A DNA stretch of 64,000 bases from Acidovorax sp. CF316 (GTDB lineage Bacteria; Pseudomonadota; Gammaproteobacteria; Burkholderiales; Burkholderiaceae_C), in assembly GCF_000276605.1 (NCBI RefSeq), contig NZ_AKJX01000162.1:29138-93137 (forward strand), in the 5' to 3' direction. A program made the translations under genes and the position numbers. Below the pieces are notes generated by a model. It was not told the DNA's origin. It saw only the letters and a list, made by a program, of their open reading frames with translations, and did not search any database. The first letter of the stretch is position 1. Each line of letters starts with the position of its first letter. Shown here one piece after another: positions 35,175-42,864 of the stretch.

Positions 35175-36377
35175 TCAAACCCTGCAGGGGCCTTTCCAAA
35201 CTGGTGAAGCAAGCGCCAGCAGTGCCAGAAACGCCGCAGCCCCCAGGCCTGCAGAAACCCACAGCGCCCCCGCACCCAGGCGGTCCAGGCACAGCCCAAA
35301 CAGCCATGGGGACGCCGCCTGCGCAATGCGCGCCGGCACCATGAGCAAGCCCTGCCGATGCCCGTAGCCTGCGGGCCCAAACAGCACCAGCGGCAGCGTG
35401 CCCTTGGCAATGGTCAGGATGCCGTTGCCCGCGCCATGGAACAGCGCGAACACCGCTGCCACCGGCGCCCCAGCCACCGCGAGCAGCCCGGCGCCCAGTG
35501 GGTGCATCAGCGCCGCCAGGCGGGCAGACAGCAGCGGATGCACATGGCGCAGAAAGCCGAACTCTAGCAGACGCCCCGCCACCTGGGCCGGCCCCACCAA
35601 CGCGCCTACAGCCACGGCGGTCGCCAGCGAGGCGCCGCCCTCCTGTAGCAGGCGGGGCAGGTGCGAGGCCATGGCGGTGCTGGTGAACCAGGTTGCCGCG
35701 AACACGAAGGCCAGCAGCAGGGTGGCCCGGCGCGCATGGGCGGGCACAGGATCAGCCGCCGCTGCATGGGCAGCACCCGATGTTTCTGGCGCAGACCCCA
35801 CCGCCTCAGTTTGCGGTCGGCGCGGCGTCCACGCATTGAGCGGCAGGCCCACCACCAGGTGCAGCGCAGCCCACGCCCAACAGGCGCCGCGCCAACCCCA
35901 TTGCGACTCCATCCACATCGACAGCGGCCAGCCGACCGTGCTGGCAAAGCCGGCGATCAGGGTGATGCCCGTGATCGAATTGCGCGCGTTCTTGCCATGC
36001 AGGTGCACCAACGCGGCAAATGCCGCCTCGTACAGCCCGCTGCCCATGCCCACGCCCAGCAGCACCCACGCGGCGAACAGGCCCCCGGGGCCCTGGGCCA
36101 TGGCCAGCGCCGCCAGGCCCAGTGCAAACACCAGGCTGGTGGCCACCAGCACCGGCCGGCCGCCCCAGCGGTCGATGCTGCGGCCGGCATACGGCCCCAG
36201 CAGCGCGGAAACAACCAGCGCCCACGAGAAGGCGGCGAATACCGTGGGGACCGACACCCCCAGCTCCCGGGCCATGGGCACTGCCAGGATGGCGGGCAGG
36301 TAATAGGTGGAGGCCCAGGCCAGGGTCTGGGCGGTGCCCAGGCTGGCGACTGTGGTTGCTGATGTCAGGCGTGGCAA
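35175..36377 (-). CDS. Major facilitator superfamily transporter of the arsenic island
   Basis: The 400-residue protein has about 12 hydrophobic segments and the MFS loop 2-3 motif as GPYAGRSIDRWGGRPVLV. It starts 38 bp after the Cys-tailed flavoprotein gene and follows arsR on the same strand. By context it is likely an arsenical or organoarsenical exporter, comparable in role to ArsK or ArsJ, but the sequence alone does not say so. A Cys is not obviously placed in a transport motif. Confidence 0.8.
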   Translation of the reverse strand: MPRLTSATTVASLGTAQTLAWASTYYLPAILAVPMARELGVSVPTVFAAFSWALVVSALLGPYAGRSIDRWGGRPVLVATSLVFALGLAALAMAQGPGGLFAAWVLLGVGMGSGLYEAAFAALVHLHGKNARNSITGITLIAGFASTVGWPLSMWMESQWGWRGACWAWAALHLVVGLPLNAWTPRRPQTEAVGSAPETSGAAHAAAADPVPAHARRATLLLAFVFAATWFTSTAMASHLPRLLQEGGASLATAVAVGALVGPAQVAGRLLEFGFLRHVHPLLSARLAALMHPLGAGLLAVAGAPVAAVFALFHGAGNGILTIAKGTLPLVLFGPAGYGHRQGLLMVPARIAQAASPWLFGLCLDRLGAGALWVSAGLGAAAFLALLALASPVWKGPCRV

Positions 36378-36415
36378 GGGGATTCCTCTCGGCTAATCCA
36401 TGGGGACGGCGGGCA

Positions 36416-37888
36416 TCAGCCGCAGCATGACGTTTTGGCCGTCACCACCTGTTGCGAGGCTGCGACCTTGGACGCCGTGGGAGCCGCAGCCGGAGGACAG
36501 CCGCATCCCTCGCTGCCCTTGGCCTTCTTTGTCTCGTCCAGCGCACAGCAGGCCGACATGTCTTGCACCGCCGGGCCACCACAGCAACCCGAAGCAACGG
36601 TGGTCTGCCCCGTTAGCGGCTCGGAAAGGTCCACCGAGCACACGCCCGTCTGCGGCAGGTCGAGCAGTACCTGGTTGGCCGCCACCCAGTCGCCGGCAAT
36701 GGCCGCCACCACCGAGCGCGCCTGCTCATAGCCCGTGGCCATCAGGAAGTTGGGCGCACGCCCGTAGCTCTTGGCGCCGATGGCATAGAAGCCGGGCTCC
36801 GGATGGGCCAGTTCCTTGTGGCCATGGGGGCGCACGGTGCCGCAGCTGTGCAGGTTGGGGTCGATCAGGTCGGCCAGGGCTTCGGTACTCTCGATCCAGG
36901 GATCCAGGCGCGTGCGCAGTTCGCGCGCCAGCGACAGATCGGGGCGCGAGCCCGCGGCCACGATGATCTCGTCAATGCCCTCCACGGGTGCCACGGTCGG
37001 ATCGATGGCGCGCACGGTCGTGAGGCCACCGACCCGCTCCAAGGACTGCACGCCAAAGCCCAGGTGCAGAACGATGTGCTGCTGCTCGACAAGGTCGCGC
37101 AGCCGGGTGCCCAGGGCGCCGCGCGCCGGCAGCCCATCGGCACTGCCTCCGCCGAAGATCTTGCGCAGGTCCTTGCCCCGCACCGTCCAGTGCACGCGGG
37201 TGCCAGGCTCTCCCTCTGCCAATGCGGCCAGCGCCAGCAGGTTGCCGGCAGCGGAATGGCCCGCACCCACCACCATCACCGAGCGGCCCGCATACCGGCC
37301 ACGGGCAGCCCCTAGGATGTCCGGCATGCCATAGGCAATGTGTTCCCGCGCCGCACGCTCGCCCAGCGCGGGAAAGCCATGGATGCCCATGGGATTGGGC
37401 TGGCCCCAGGTGCCCGACGCGTCGATCACGGCCTGGGCCCGAATCTCTTTTACCCCCTCGGCGGCCTGCACCACCAGCACGAAGTCCGCATGCTCCCGTC
37501 CGGCCGTCTTGACCTTGTCGAAGCCCGCGCGCGAAATGCCCAGCACCTGGTGGCCGAAATGGATGTGCGGCGCAAGCGCCCTGTGTGCCGCCAGCGGCCC
37601 CAGGTAGCGCTCCACCAATTCGCCGGCTGTGGGCAGGCCATCGGAATCGGGCATGGCCCAGCCAGTGCTTTCCAGCAGCGCACGCGCCGCCGTGTCCACG
37701 TTGTAGCGCCAGGGCGAGAACAGGCGCACGTGGCCATACGACTGCAGATGGACGGCAACGCCGGCTCCGGCCTCGAAGACCTCCACCGCCAGACCGCGCC
37801 CGACCAGATGGGCAGCGGCCGCGAGCCCGATGGGGCCGGCACCGATCACGGCCACCGTGAATGCAGAAGAGGATGTGGAATCAGCCAT
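36416..37888 (-). CDS. FAD/NAD(P)-binding flavoprotein with Cys-rich C-terminal tail (ars-linked)
   Basis: ATG 37888 has AAGGAG 6 nt upstream. The 490-residue protein has an N-terminal FAD site (VAVIGAGPIGLAAAAHL), a middle NAD(P) site (VMVVGAGHSAAGNLLAL) and a late FAD segment with GFYAIGAKSYGRAPNFL. It resembles flavin monooxygenase-like ArsO proteins of arsenic operons. The last 58 residues hold eight Cys in four groups: 435/436, 447/448, 462/464 and 488/489. That tail could bind As(III) or hand electrons to it. An ArsR-type box lies 17 bp upstream. Confidence 0.82.
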   Translation of the reverse strand: MADSTSSSAFTVAVIGAGPIGLAAAAHLVGRGLAVEVFEAGAGVAVHLQSYGHVRLFSPWRYNVDTAARALLESTGWAMPDSDGLPTAGELVERYLGPLAAHRALAPHIHFGHQVLGISRAGFDKVKTAGREHADFVLVVQAAEGVKEIRAQAVIDASGTWGQPNPMGIHGFPALGERAAREHIAYGMPDILGAARGRYAGRSVMVVGAGHSAAGNLLALAALAEGEPGTRVHWTVRGKDLRKIFGGGSADGLPARGALGTRLRDLVEQQHIVLHLGFGVQSLERVGGLTTVRAIDPTVAPVEGIDEIIVAAGSRPDLSLARELRTRLDPWIESTEALADLIDPNLHSCGTVRPHGHKELAHPEPGFYAIGAKSYGRAPNFLMATGYEQARSVVAAIAGDWVAANQVLLDLPQTGVCSVDLSEPLTGQTTVASGCCGGPAVQDMSACCALDETKKAKGSEGCGCPPAAAPTASKVAASQQVVTAKTSCCG

Positions 37889-37904
37889 GGGGATCTCCTT
37901 CGTA

Positions 37905-37922
37905 GTTCGCAGATTAACGAAC
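37905..37922. promoter_or_regulatory. ArsR-type operator between arsR and flavoprotein gene
   Basis: GTTCG (37905-37909) and CGAAC (37918-37922) form an inverted repeat in the pattern TTCG-N8-CGAA. The same pattern and spacing occur upstream of arsR at 38288-38305, which suggests one repressor controls both sites. Confidence 0.65.
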
Positions 37923-37954
37923 ATTCATGACAAAAAGAAGAGGCCTCGGCCTCC

Positions 37955-38272
37955 TCACAGGGACTGGACCAGTTGCTTGAGCTCGGCGAGCCGCGCAGGG
38001 TTGATGCAGTAGCAGGTGCGCTGCTCCTCGGCGGAGCCCAGGATCAATCCCGCCTCCTTGAGCACCTTCACATGCTGCGAGGTGGTGGACGGCGCCAGGC
38101 CCACCACGTCGGCCAGGCTGCCGAAGTAGCACTGGCCATAGCTCGACAGGTGGCGCAGCAACTGGATGCGGGCCGGATGGGCCAGCGCCTTCAGCAGCAT
38201 GGCCAGCTCAGCCGTCCGGTCCTCGTCCAGCAGGACCAGCACCTCTTCTTCGTCACCAGGGCAGCAGGACAT
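37955..38272 (-). CDS. arsR: ArsR/SmtB-family metalloid repressor
   Basis: The 105-residue winged-helix protein has the recognition region LADVVGLAPSTTSQHVKVLKEAGLI (about 53-77) and the wing around EEQRTCYCINP. Cys3/Cys4 at the N-terminus and Cys48, Cys87 and Cys89 are candidate As(III) ligands; the set differs from the E. coli CVCDLC helix site. It should repress itself, the flavoprotein and the MFS gene until arsenite binds. Two boxes of identical spacing flank it. Confidence 0.92.
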   Translation of the reverse strand: MSCCPGDEEEVLVLLDEDRTAELAMLLKALAHPARIQLLRHLSSYGQCYFGSLADVVGLAPSTTSQHVKVLKEAGLILGSAEEQRTCYCINPARLAELKQLVQSL

Positions 38273-38287
38273 ACGGCCTTTCTCTTA

Positions 38288-38305
38288 ATTCGTATTTTTA
38301 CGAAT
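38288..38305. promoter_or_regulatory. ArsR-type operator upstream of arsR (37955-38272)
   Basis: ATTCGTA (38288-38294) and TACGAAT (38299-38305) are a perfect 7-bp inverted repeat with a 4-bp centre, 15 bp before the arsR start. It contains the TTCG-N8-CGAA pattern seen again at 37905-37922. Confidence 0.75.
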
Positions 38306-38399
38306 GATCGATGCCCGCGTGCGGCATGTCAAGCGCGACAGCGTCGAGGCCGGCCACAAAGACCAGGACCAAGAGATAGCGGGACAGGAAGACGGGCAT
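38298..38399 (-). CDS. Possible 33-residue membrane peptide
   Basis: ATG 38399 follows the acetyltransferase stop by 16 bp and has AAGGA 6 nt upstream. The product is 33 residues with one membrane segment (LSRYLLVLVFVAGLDAVAL). Its 3' end overlaps the arsR operator. Placement and ribosome site favour translation, but it may be chance. Confidence 0.4.
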   Translation of the reverse strand: MPVFLSRYLLVLVFVAGLDAVALDMPHAGIDHS

Positions 38400-38415
38400 G
38401 GTCGGTCCTTGTGTT

Positions 38416-38976
38416 TCAGGCGTGAAGCGTTTCGGCACGGAAGGCCAGGGTATCGAATTTCTGAGGGACTGTGGGGTGGGCCGGCGACTGCAGGCTGCAT
38501 TGCCACCAGCCCACGTCGTGCCACTGCCCGTGCTTGAAGCCGACCTTTCGGTACACGCCCAGCGCCTCGAATCCGATGGACTCGTGCAACGCCACGCTGG
38601 CCTGGTTGGGCAGGGCAATGCCGGCAAATGCCTGGCAGTAGCCGAGCCCGACCAGGGCGCGTTTCAACGCCCCATACAGCCGCTTGCCGATGCCCTGACC
38701 GCGCGCGTCCTCGCGCACGTAGGCCGTGGTGTCCACGGACCACTGGTAGGCCGCTCGCTCGCGGTGCTTGCTGGCATACACATAGCCGTTGAGCAGGCCC
38801 TGCTCGTCCTCGCTCACCAGCCAGGGCAGCTCCTGCAGTGTCTTGGCAATGCGCTCGCGCATCTGCTCCACGGTCGGCACCTCCAGTTCGAACGAGATGC
38901 TGGTGTGCTCCACGATGGGCGCGTAGATGGCGGTGATGGCCTCGGCGTCGGCCGGGGTGGCGGTACGGATGGTCAT
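38416..38976 (-). CDS. GNAT N-acetyltransferase, PAT/ArsN1-like
   Basis: From ATG 38976 the protein has 186 residues and the GNAT fold. It starts MTIRTATPADAEAITAIYAPIVEHTSISFE, keeps the family segment YASKHRERAAYQWSVDTTAYV, and has acetyl-CoA motif A as REDARGQGIGKRLYGAL. This pattern belongs to the phosphinothricin/arsinothricin acetyltransferases. In an arsenic island ArsN1, which detoxifies the antibiotic arsinothricin, is the more likely role; activity on phosphinothricin cannot be excluded. It follows the MarR gene by 51 bp. Confidence 0.85.
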   Translation of the reverse strand: MTIRTATPADAEAITAIYAPIVEHTSISFELEVPTVEQMRERIAKTLQELPWLVSEDEQGLLNGYVYASKHRERAAYQWSVDTTAYVREDARGQGIGKRLYGALKRALVGLGYCQAFAGIALPNQASVALHESIGFEALGVYRKVGFKHGQWHDVGWWQCSLQSPAHPTVPQKFDTLAFRAETLHA

Positions 38977-39027
38977 GGATAGGCAGGGTGCGGTGGTGGC
39001 AGGGTGGGAGAAAACGTTACGCGCCAT

Positions 39028-39507
39028 TCAGCAGCACGGCTTTGCATCCTTGGGCGAGCGAGGCAAGGTGAGGCAAGGGGCGGCCTGGTCCTGTCGCAGC
39101 GCCTTGAGCAGCAGCTGCAGCGATTTCTCGACGGCAGCACGGTCGCGCCCGCTCAGGCATCCGAGCAGCTGTGCCGCATGGGCGTCGAGGGTGGTGTTCA
39201 GTTCGTGGACCTTGCGCTCCCCCTCGGCGGTGAGGGTGACCAGCCAGCTGCGGGCATCCACCGGGTTGGGCTCCTTGGTCACCAGGCCACGCGCGGCTAT
39301 GGCCTCCACGGCGCGCGAGACCCAGCTCTTTTCCAGGCTCACGCGCGCGCCCAGCTCGGACAACGGCAACGGGCCCGAGCGCCCCAGCTCGGTCAGCAGA
39401 TGGCATTGGGTGTTGGTGGTGCTGCTGCATTCGGCCACCACGCGCTGGGCCCGCGTGTAGATGCGGGCGACCTCACGCAGCACGCTCCCTGGATTGGTGG
39501 CCGTCAT
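39028..39507 (-). CDS. MarR-family regulator with C-terminal Cys pair
   Basis: The 159-residue winged-helix protein has recognition helix LSELGARVSLEKSWVSRAVEAIAA and wing DARSWLVTLTAEGE. Its last two residues are Cys-Cys. ATG 39507 fits; two related sites sit just upstream (39514-39529 and 39561-39576). It should control itself and the acetyltransferase. The terminal Cys pair could sense metalloid or oxidant. Confidence 0.88.
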   Translation of the reverse strand: MTATNPGSVLREVARIYTRAQRVVAECSSTTNTQCHLLTELGRSGPLPLSELGARVSLEKSWVSRAVEAIAARGLVTKEPNPVDARSWLVTLTAEGERKVHELNTTLDAHAAQLLGCLSGRDRAAVEKSLQLLLKALRQDQAAPCLTLPRSPKDAKPCC

Positions 39508-39513
39508 ATTTGG

Positions 39514-39529
39514 TTGTGTATAGCACCTA
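39514..39529. promoter_or_regulatory. MarR-type site, copy 1
   Basis: TTGTGTATAGCACCTA; 12 to 13 of 16 bases match the second copy at 39561. It lies 7 bp before the MarR start codon, so binding would block initiation. Confidence 0.65.
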
Positions 39530-39560
39530 GGTGAACGCAGGTTAGCCACCCGGATATTCG

Positions 39561-39576
39561 TTGTCAATAGCAACTA
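39561..39576. promoter_or_regulatory. MarR-type site, copy 2
   Basis: TTGTCAATAGCAACTA contains the dyad GTTG/CAAC and repeats copy 1 with the shared frame TTGT-N2-ATAGCA-N-CTA. The two copies are 47 bp apart and bracket the likely promoter. Confidence 0.65.
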
Positions 39577-39605
39577 CCTGCGCGAGCCGAGTAGATGGCG
39601 CGGCG

Positions 39606-40316
39606 TCAGATCGATGCCTGGTTCACCCGGCGCATCAGCGCCTCGCCCGATTCCTTGCGCTCGCTGTAGCGGTCCACCAGGTAAGGCGACACGTCGCGCG
39701 TGAGCAGGGTGAACTTCATGAGTTCCTCCATCACGTCCACGATGCGGTCGTAGTAGGCCGACGGCTTCATGCGGTTGTCGTCGCCAAACTCCTGGAAGGC
39801 CTTGGCCACGGACGATTGGTTGGGGATGGTGAGCATGCGCATCCAGCGCCCGAGCACGCGCATCTGGTTCACGGCGTTGAACGACTGCGAGCCGCCGCAG
39901 ACCTGCATCAGCGCCAGGGTCTTGCCCTGCGTGGGGCGCACCGCGCCCTGGGCCAGCGGGATCCAGTCGATCTGGGTCTTGAGGATGCCGGTCATGGCGC
40001 CATGGCGCTCGGGCGAGCACCAGACCATGCCCTCGGACCAGGCGGCCAGGGTGCGCAGTTCCGCCACCTTGGGATGCGAGTCCGGCGCGCCATCGGCCAG
40101 CGGCAGGCCGGTGGGGTCAAAGATTTTCACCTCGGCGCCCAGCGCTTGCAGGATGCGCGCCGCCTCTTCGGTGGCCAGGCGGCTGAACGAGCGCTCGCGC
40201 AGCGAGCCATAGAGCATGAGGATGCGCGCCGGGTGGGTCGAGACCAACGGGGCCGACAGGCGGGCGGTGTCGGGCCGCTGCAGCAAGGGGACGTCAAGGT
40301 GTGGCAGGTCGGTCAC
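39606..40316 (-). CDS. arsH: ArsH NADPH:FMN oxidoreductase (organoarsenical oxidase)
   Basis: GTG 40316 has AGGAG 7 nt upstream and yields 236 residues starting MTDLPHLD, as other ArsH proteins do; ATG 40364 would place the start inside the operator. The flavodoxin-like fold shows the FMN-phosphate loop [11 protein letters not shown] and the later [16 protein letters not shown] and [11 protein letters not shown] segments. ArsH oxidises trivalent methyl- and aromatic arsenicals to less toxic pentavalent forms. It is the third gene of arsC-arsR-arsH. Confidence 0.95.
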   Translation of the reverse strand: MTDLPHLDVPLLQRPDTARLSAPLVSTHPARILMLYGSLRERSFSRLATEEAARILQALGAEVKIFDPTGLPLADGAPDSHPKVAELRTLAAWSEGMVWCSPERHGAMTGILKTQIDWIPLAQGAVRPTQGKTLALMQVCGGSQSFNAVNQMRVLGRWMRMLTIPNQSSVAKAFQEFGDDNRMKPSAYYDRIVDVMEELMKFTLLTRDVSPYLVDRYSERKESGEALMRRVNQASI

Positions 40317-40358
40317 GGAAGAACTCCTGGGTGGTGGATGCCAATCGGGCAGGTAGAT

Positions 40359-40384
40359 ATTCAATATTTCAACGATTATTGAAT
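40359..40384. promoter_or_regulatory. ArsR-type operator upstream of arsH
   Basis: ATTCAATA (40359-40366) and TATTGAAT (40377-40384) form a perfect 8-bp inverted repeat around a 10-bp centre, in AT-rich DNA between arsR and arsH. The arms match the dyads in the arsC/arsB intergenic region. Confidence 0.75.
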
Positions 40385-40421
40385 CGATGAGCAGACTGTG
40401 GCCTCAACGGGATGCGGCCCC

Positions 40422-40811
40422 TCAGGCCGCCGTGGCAGTCTTGCGGCGCTTGCCGGCGGCTGTAGGGGTGGCAGGCGCCGCCGGCGCGCAACCGCCCTTG
40501 CCGGGCAGTTCTGCGCAGAGGCCCGGGTTGCCCGCGCAGCACTCTTCGGTCAGGTAGCCGATCAGCTCGGCCATCAGCGCCAAGTTGGCCCGGTAGCGCT
40601 GGTAGCGGCCCTCCTGCTCGACGGTGAGCAGCGTGGCGTGCGTCATGCCCTTGAGGTGGAAGGACAGGTTGGTGGGCGGCACGTCCAGTGCCGCAGCGAT
40701 CTCGCCAGCCACCAGCCCACCCGGCCCCTGCCGCACGAGCAGGCGGAACACATCGAGCCGCACGGGCGAGGACAGCGATTCGAAGACGGTGGTGGCAGCG
40801 GCTTTTTGCAC
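40422..40811 (-). CDS. arsR: ArsR-family repressor of arsC-arsR-arsH/arsB
   Basis: No ATG fits; GTG 40811 gives 129 residues that start like other ArsR proteins (MQKAAATTVFESLSSPVRLDVFRLL). The recognition helix is DVPPTNLSFHLKGMTHATLL. Cys91/Cys92 and Cys99 in EECCAGNPGLC, plus Cys108, form a likely C-terminal As(III) site, a layout known from proteobacterial ArsR proteins that differs from the E. coli site. It lies 47 bp after arsC and 105 bp before arsH. Confidence 0.9.
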   Translation of the reverse strand: MQKAAATTVFESLSSPVRLDVFRLLVRQGPGGLVAGEIAAALDVPPTNLSFHLKGMTHATLLTVEQEGRYQRYRANLALMAELIGYLTEECCAGNPGLCAELPGKGGCAPAAPATPTAAGKRRKTATAA

Positions 40812-40858
40812 GGACTGACTATACAAGACGGGTTGAAATGGGCGCGCGACCAGGGCGG

Positions 40859-41290
40859 TCAAACGACCCGCTGCCCCTGGGCGTCGATGACCAGCTCGCC
40901 GTCTTCCTTGGAAAAAGGCCCGGGCAAGGGGGGCAGAAGGTCCAGCACCGCTTCGGAGGGCCGGCACAGCCGGGTGCCCAGCGGGGTGACGACGATGGGC
41001 CGGTTGATCAGGATGGGGTGGACCAGCATGACATCGAGCAGGCGTTCGTCCGACAGCGCCAGATCCTGCAAACCCAGCTCGTCGTACGGCGTGCCCTTTT
41101 GCCGCAGCAGGGCGCGCACGGGGATGCCCATCGCCGCAACCAGCTCCTTGAGCTTCTCGCGGTCCGGGGGCGCCTTCAGGTACTCGATGACCGTGGGTTC
41201 GATGCCGGCGTGCCGGATCATGGCCAGCACGTTGCGCGAGGTGCCGCAGGCCGGATTGTGGAAGATGGTGTGGGCGGTGGAAGCTTGCAT
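40859..41290 (-). CDS. arsC: Glutaredoxin-dependent arsenate reductase ArsC
   Basis: The 143-residue protein has the catalytic Cys15 in HNPACGTSRN, and the Arg region HPILINRPIVVTPLGTRLCRP that holds the arsenate-binding arginines. It reduces As(V) to As(III) for export by the divergent ArsB. The class is the thioredoxin-fold Grx-linked one, not the low-Mr phosphatase type. An operator lies 6 bp upstream. Confidence 0.95.
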   Translation of the reverse strand: MQASTAHTIFHNPACGTSRNVLAMIRHAGIEPTVIEYLKAPPDREKLKELVAAMGIPVRALLRQKGTPYDELGLQDLALSDERLLDVMLVHPILINRPIVVTPLGTRLCRPSEAVLDLLPPLPGPFSKEDGELVIDAQGQRVV

Positions 41291-41295
41291 GGCAT

Positions 41296-41326
41296 CAATA
41301 ATACAACTATTATTGAAATGTTCAAT
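41296..41326. promoter_or_regulatory. ArsR-type operator in the arsC/arsB divergent promoter
   Basis: CAATAAT (41296-41302) and ATTATTG (41309-41315) are a perfect 7-bp inverted repeat with a 6-bp centre. It abuts a second dyad ATTGAA/TTCAAT (41312-41317/41321-41326). The arms share ATTCAAT/TATTG words with the arsH operator. Confidence 0.78.
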
Positions 41327-41406
41327 TAACTGCCTGCAACCCCGCTCTGAGGGCGCTTGCAGTGCCCCACGCCCCCTCTTCTCCTCCCCTTCAGAAAGAC
41401 CACCGG

Positions 41407-42693
41407 ATGCTTCTGGCCCTGTCGATATTTGTCGCCACCATCGCGCTGGTGATCTGGCAGCCGCGCGGGCTGGGCATTGGCTGGAGCGCCAGCGCGGGCG
41501 CTGCCGTGGCATTGCTCACCGGCGTGGTGCAGTGGGCCGACATGGCCGTGGTCTGGCAGATCGTGTGGAACGCCACGGCCGCCTTCATCGCCATCATCAT
41601 CGTGAGCCTGCTGCTCGACGAGGCCGGCTTCTTCGAATGGGCGGCCCTGCACGTGGCGCGCTGGGGGCGTGGCAGCGGGCGCATGCTGTTCGCGCTCATC
41701 GTACTGCTGGGCGCGGCCGTGGCGGCGGTGTTTGCCAACGATGGTGCGGCGCTGATCCTCACCCCCATCGTGGTCGCCATGCTCGCGGCCCTGGGCTTTG
41801 GGCCGGGCGCCACATTGGCCTTTGTGATGGCTGCGGGTTTCATCGCCGACGCGGCCAGCCTGCCGCTGGTGGTGTCCAACCTGGTGAACATCGTCTCGGC
41901 CGACTTCTTTCGCATTGGCTTCAACGACTACGCAGCCATTATGGTGCCGGTGAACCTGGCCTCGGTCGTGGCGTCGCTGGTGGTGCTGCTGCTGTTCTTT
42001 CGCCAGGAGATCCCCGCAACCTACGACCAGGCCCAGCTCAGGCTGCCGGCCGCCGCCATCCGCGATGCGGCCACCTTCAAGACGGGGTGGGTGGTGCTGG
42101 TGCTGCTGCTCGTGGGCTTTTTCAGGCTGGAGCCGCTGGGCGTGCCCGTCAGCGCCACGGCCGCCGCAGGCGCCGCGCTGTTGCTGGCCGTGGCCGGCCG
42201 GGGTCAGGTGATCAGCACGACCAAGGTGCTGCGCGGTGCGCCCTGGCAGATCGTGGTGTTCTCGCTGGGCATGTACCTGGTGGTCTACGGGCTGCGCAAC
42301 CAGGGGCTCACGGCCTACCTCAGCCAGTGGCTCAACGCCTTCGCGGGCTACGGCATCTGGGGCGCCGCCATCGGCACCGGCGTGCTGACCGCCGTGCTGT
42401 CCTCCCTCATGAACAACATGCCCACGGTGCTGGTGGTGGCGCTGTCCATCGATGCCTCTGCGGCCACCGGCGTGGTGAAGGAGGCGATGGTCTACGCCAA
42501 CGTCATCGGCAGCGACCTGGGGCCCAAGATCACGCCCATCGGCTCGCTGGCCACCTTGCTGTGGCTGCATGTGCTGGAGCGCAAGGGCATCCGCATCGGC
42601 TGGGGCACCTACTTCCGGGTGGGGGTGACCCTCACCGTGCCCGTGCTGCTGGTCACGCTGGCGGCGCTGGCGCTGCGGCTATCGATCAGGTAG
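41407..42693 (+). CDS. arsB: Arsenite efflux permease ArsB
   Basis: From ATG 41407 the protein has 428 residues and about 12 membrane segments. Family segments visible are [41 protein letters not shown] and the C-terminal [14 protein letters not shown] with [21 protein letters not shown], where the re-entrant Asn/Asp regions of ArsB lie. It exports As(III) driven by the proton gradient; no arsA ATPase is near. It is divergent from arsC. The stop codon TAG is the first base triplet of a 30-bp tandem repeat. Confidence 0.96.
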   Translation: MLLALSIFVATIALVIWQPRGLGIGWSASAGAAVALLTGVVQWADMAVVWQIVWNATAAFIAIIIVSLLLDEAGFFEWAALHVARWGRGSGRMLFALIVLLGAAVAAVFANDGAALILTPIVVAMLAALGFGPGATLAFVMAAGFIADAASLPLVVSNLVNIVSADFFRIGFNDYAAIMVPVNLASVVASLVVLLLFFRQEIPATYDQAQLRLPAAAIRDAATFKTGWVVLVLLLVGFFRLEPLGVPVSATAAAGAALLLAVAGRGQVISTTKVLRGAPWQIVVFSLGMYLVVYGLRNQGLTAYLSQWLNAFAGYGIWGAAIGTGVLTAVLSSLMNNMPTVLVVALSIDASAATGVVKEAMVYANVIGSDLGPKITPIGSLATLLWLHVLERKGIRIGWGTYFRVGVTLTVPVLLVTLAALALRLSIR

Positions 42694-42810
42694 CCCGGCG
42701 GCTGCCTGGCACCAATCAGGTAGCCCGGCGGCTGCCTGGCACCAATCAGGTAGCCCGGCGGCTGCCTGGCACAAATCAGGCAGCCCGGCAGCTGCCTGGT
42801 GCAAAAAAGA
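42691..42810 (+). repeat. Four tandem copies of a 30-bp hairpin repeat after arsB
   Basis: Units start at 42691, 42721, 42751 and 42781. The first two are identical, the third differs by one base and the fourth is diverged. Each, with the preceding CAGG, folds as CAGGTAGCC-CGGC-GGCTGCCTG (9-bp stem with one T-G pair). In the fourth unit T to C restores a full pair, so the stem is kept. The arsB stop codon is the first triplet. On the mRNA this gives four hairpins in a row. Confidence 0.95.
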
Positions 42811-42840
42811 GCGGGCCGGCACCCGTGGGTACCGGCCCGC
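42801..42840 (-). terminator. Rho-independent terminator for the Cys-rich peptide gene
   Basis: On the minus strand the stem GCGGGCCGG (42840-42832) pairs with CCGGCCCGC (42819-42811), with further pairing of ACCC/GGGT inside. It is followed by CTTTTTTGC. It sits 24 bp past the stop of the 43-residue peptide gene. Confidence 0.85.
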
Positions 42841-42864
42841 CATCAGGTCGCCAGCTTCAGGCGA

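Noticed and set aside
42691..42810. CRISPR array
   Set aside because: The 30-bp units are contiguous with no spacers and there are no cas genes; this is a tandem hairpin repeat.
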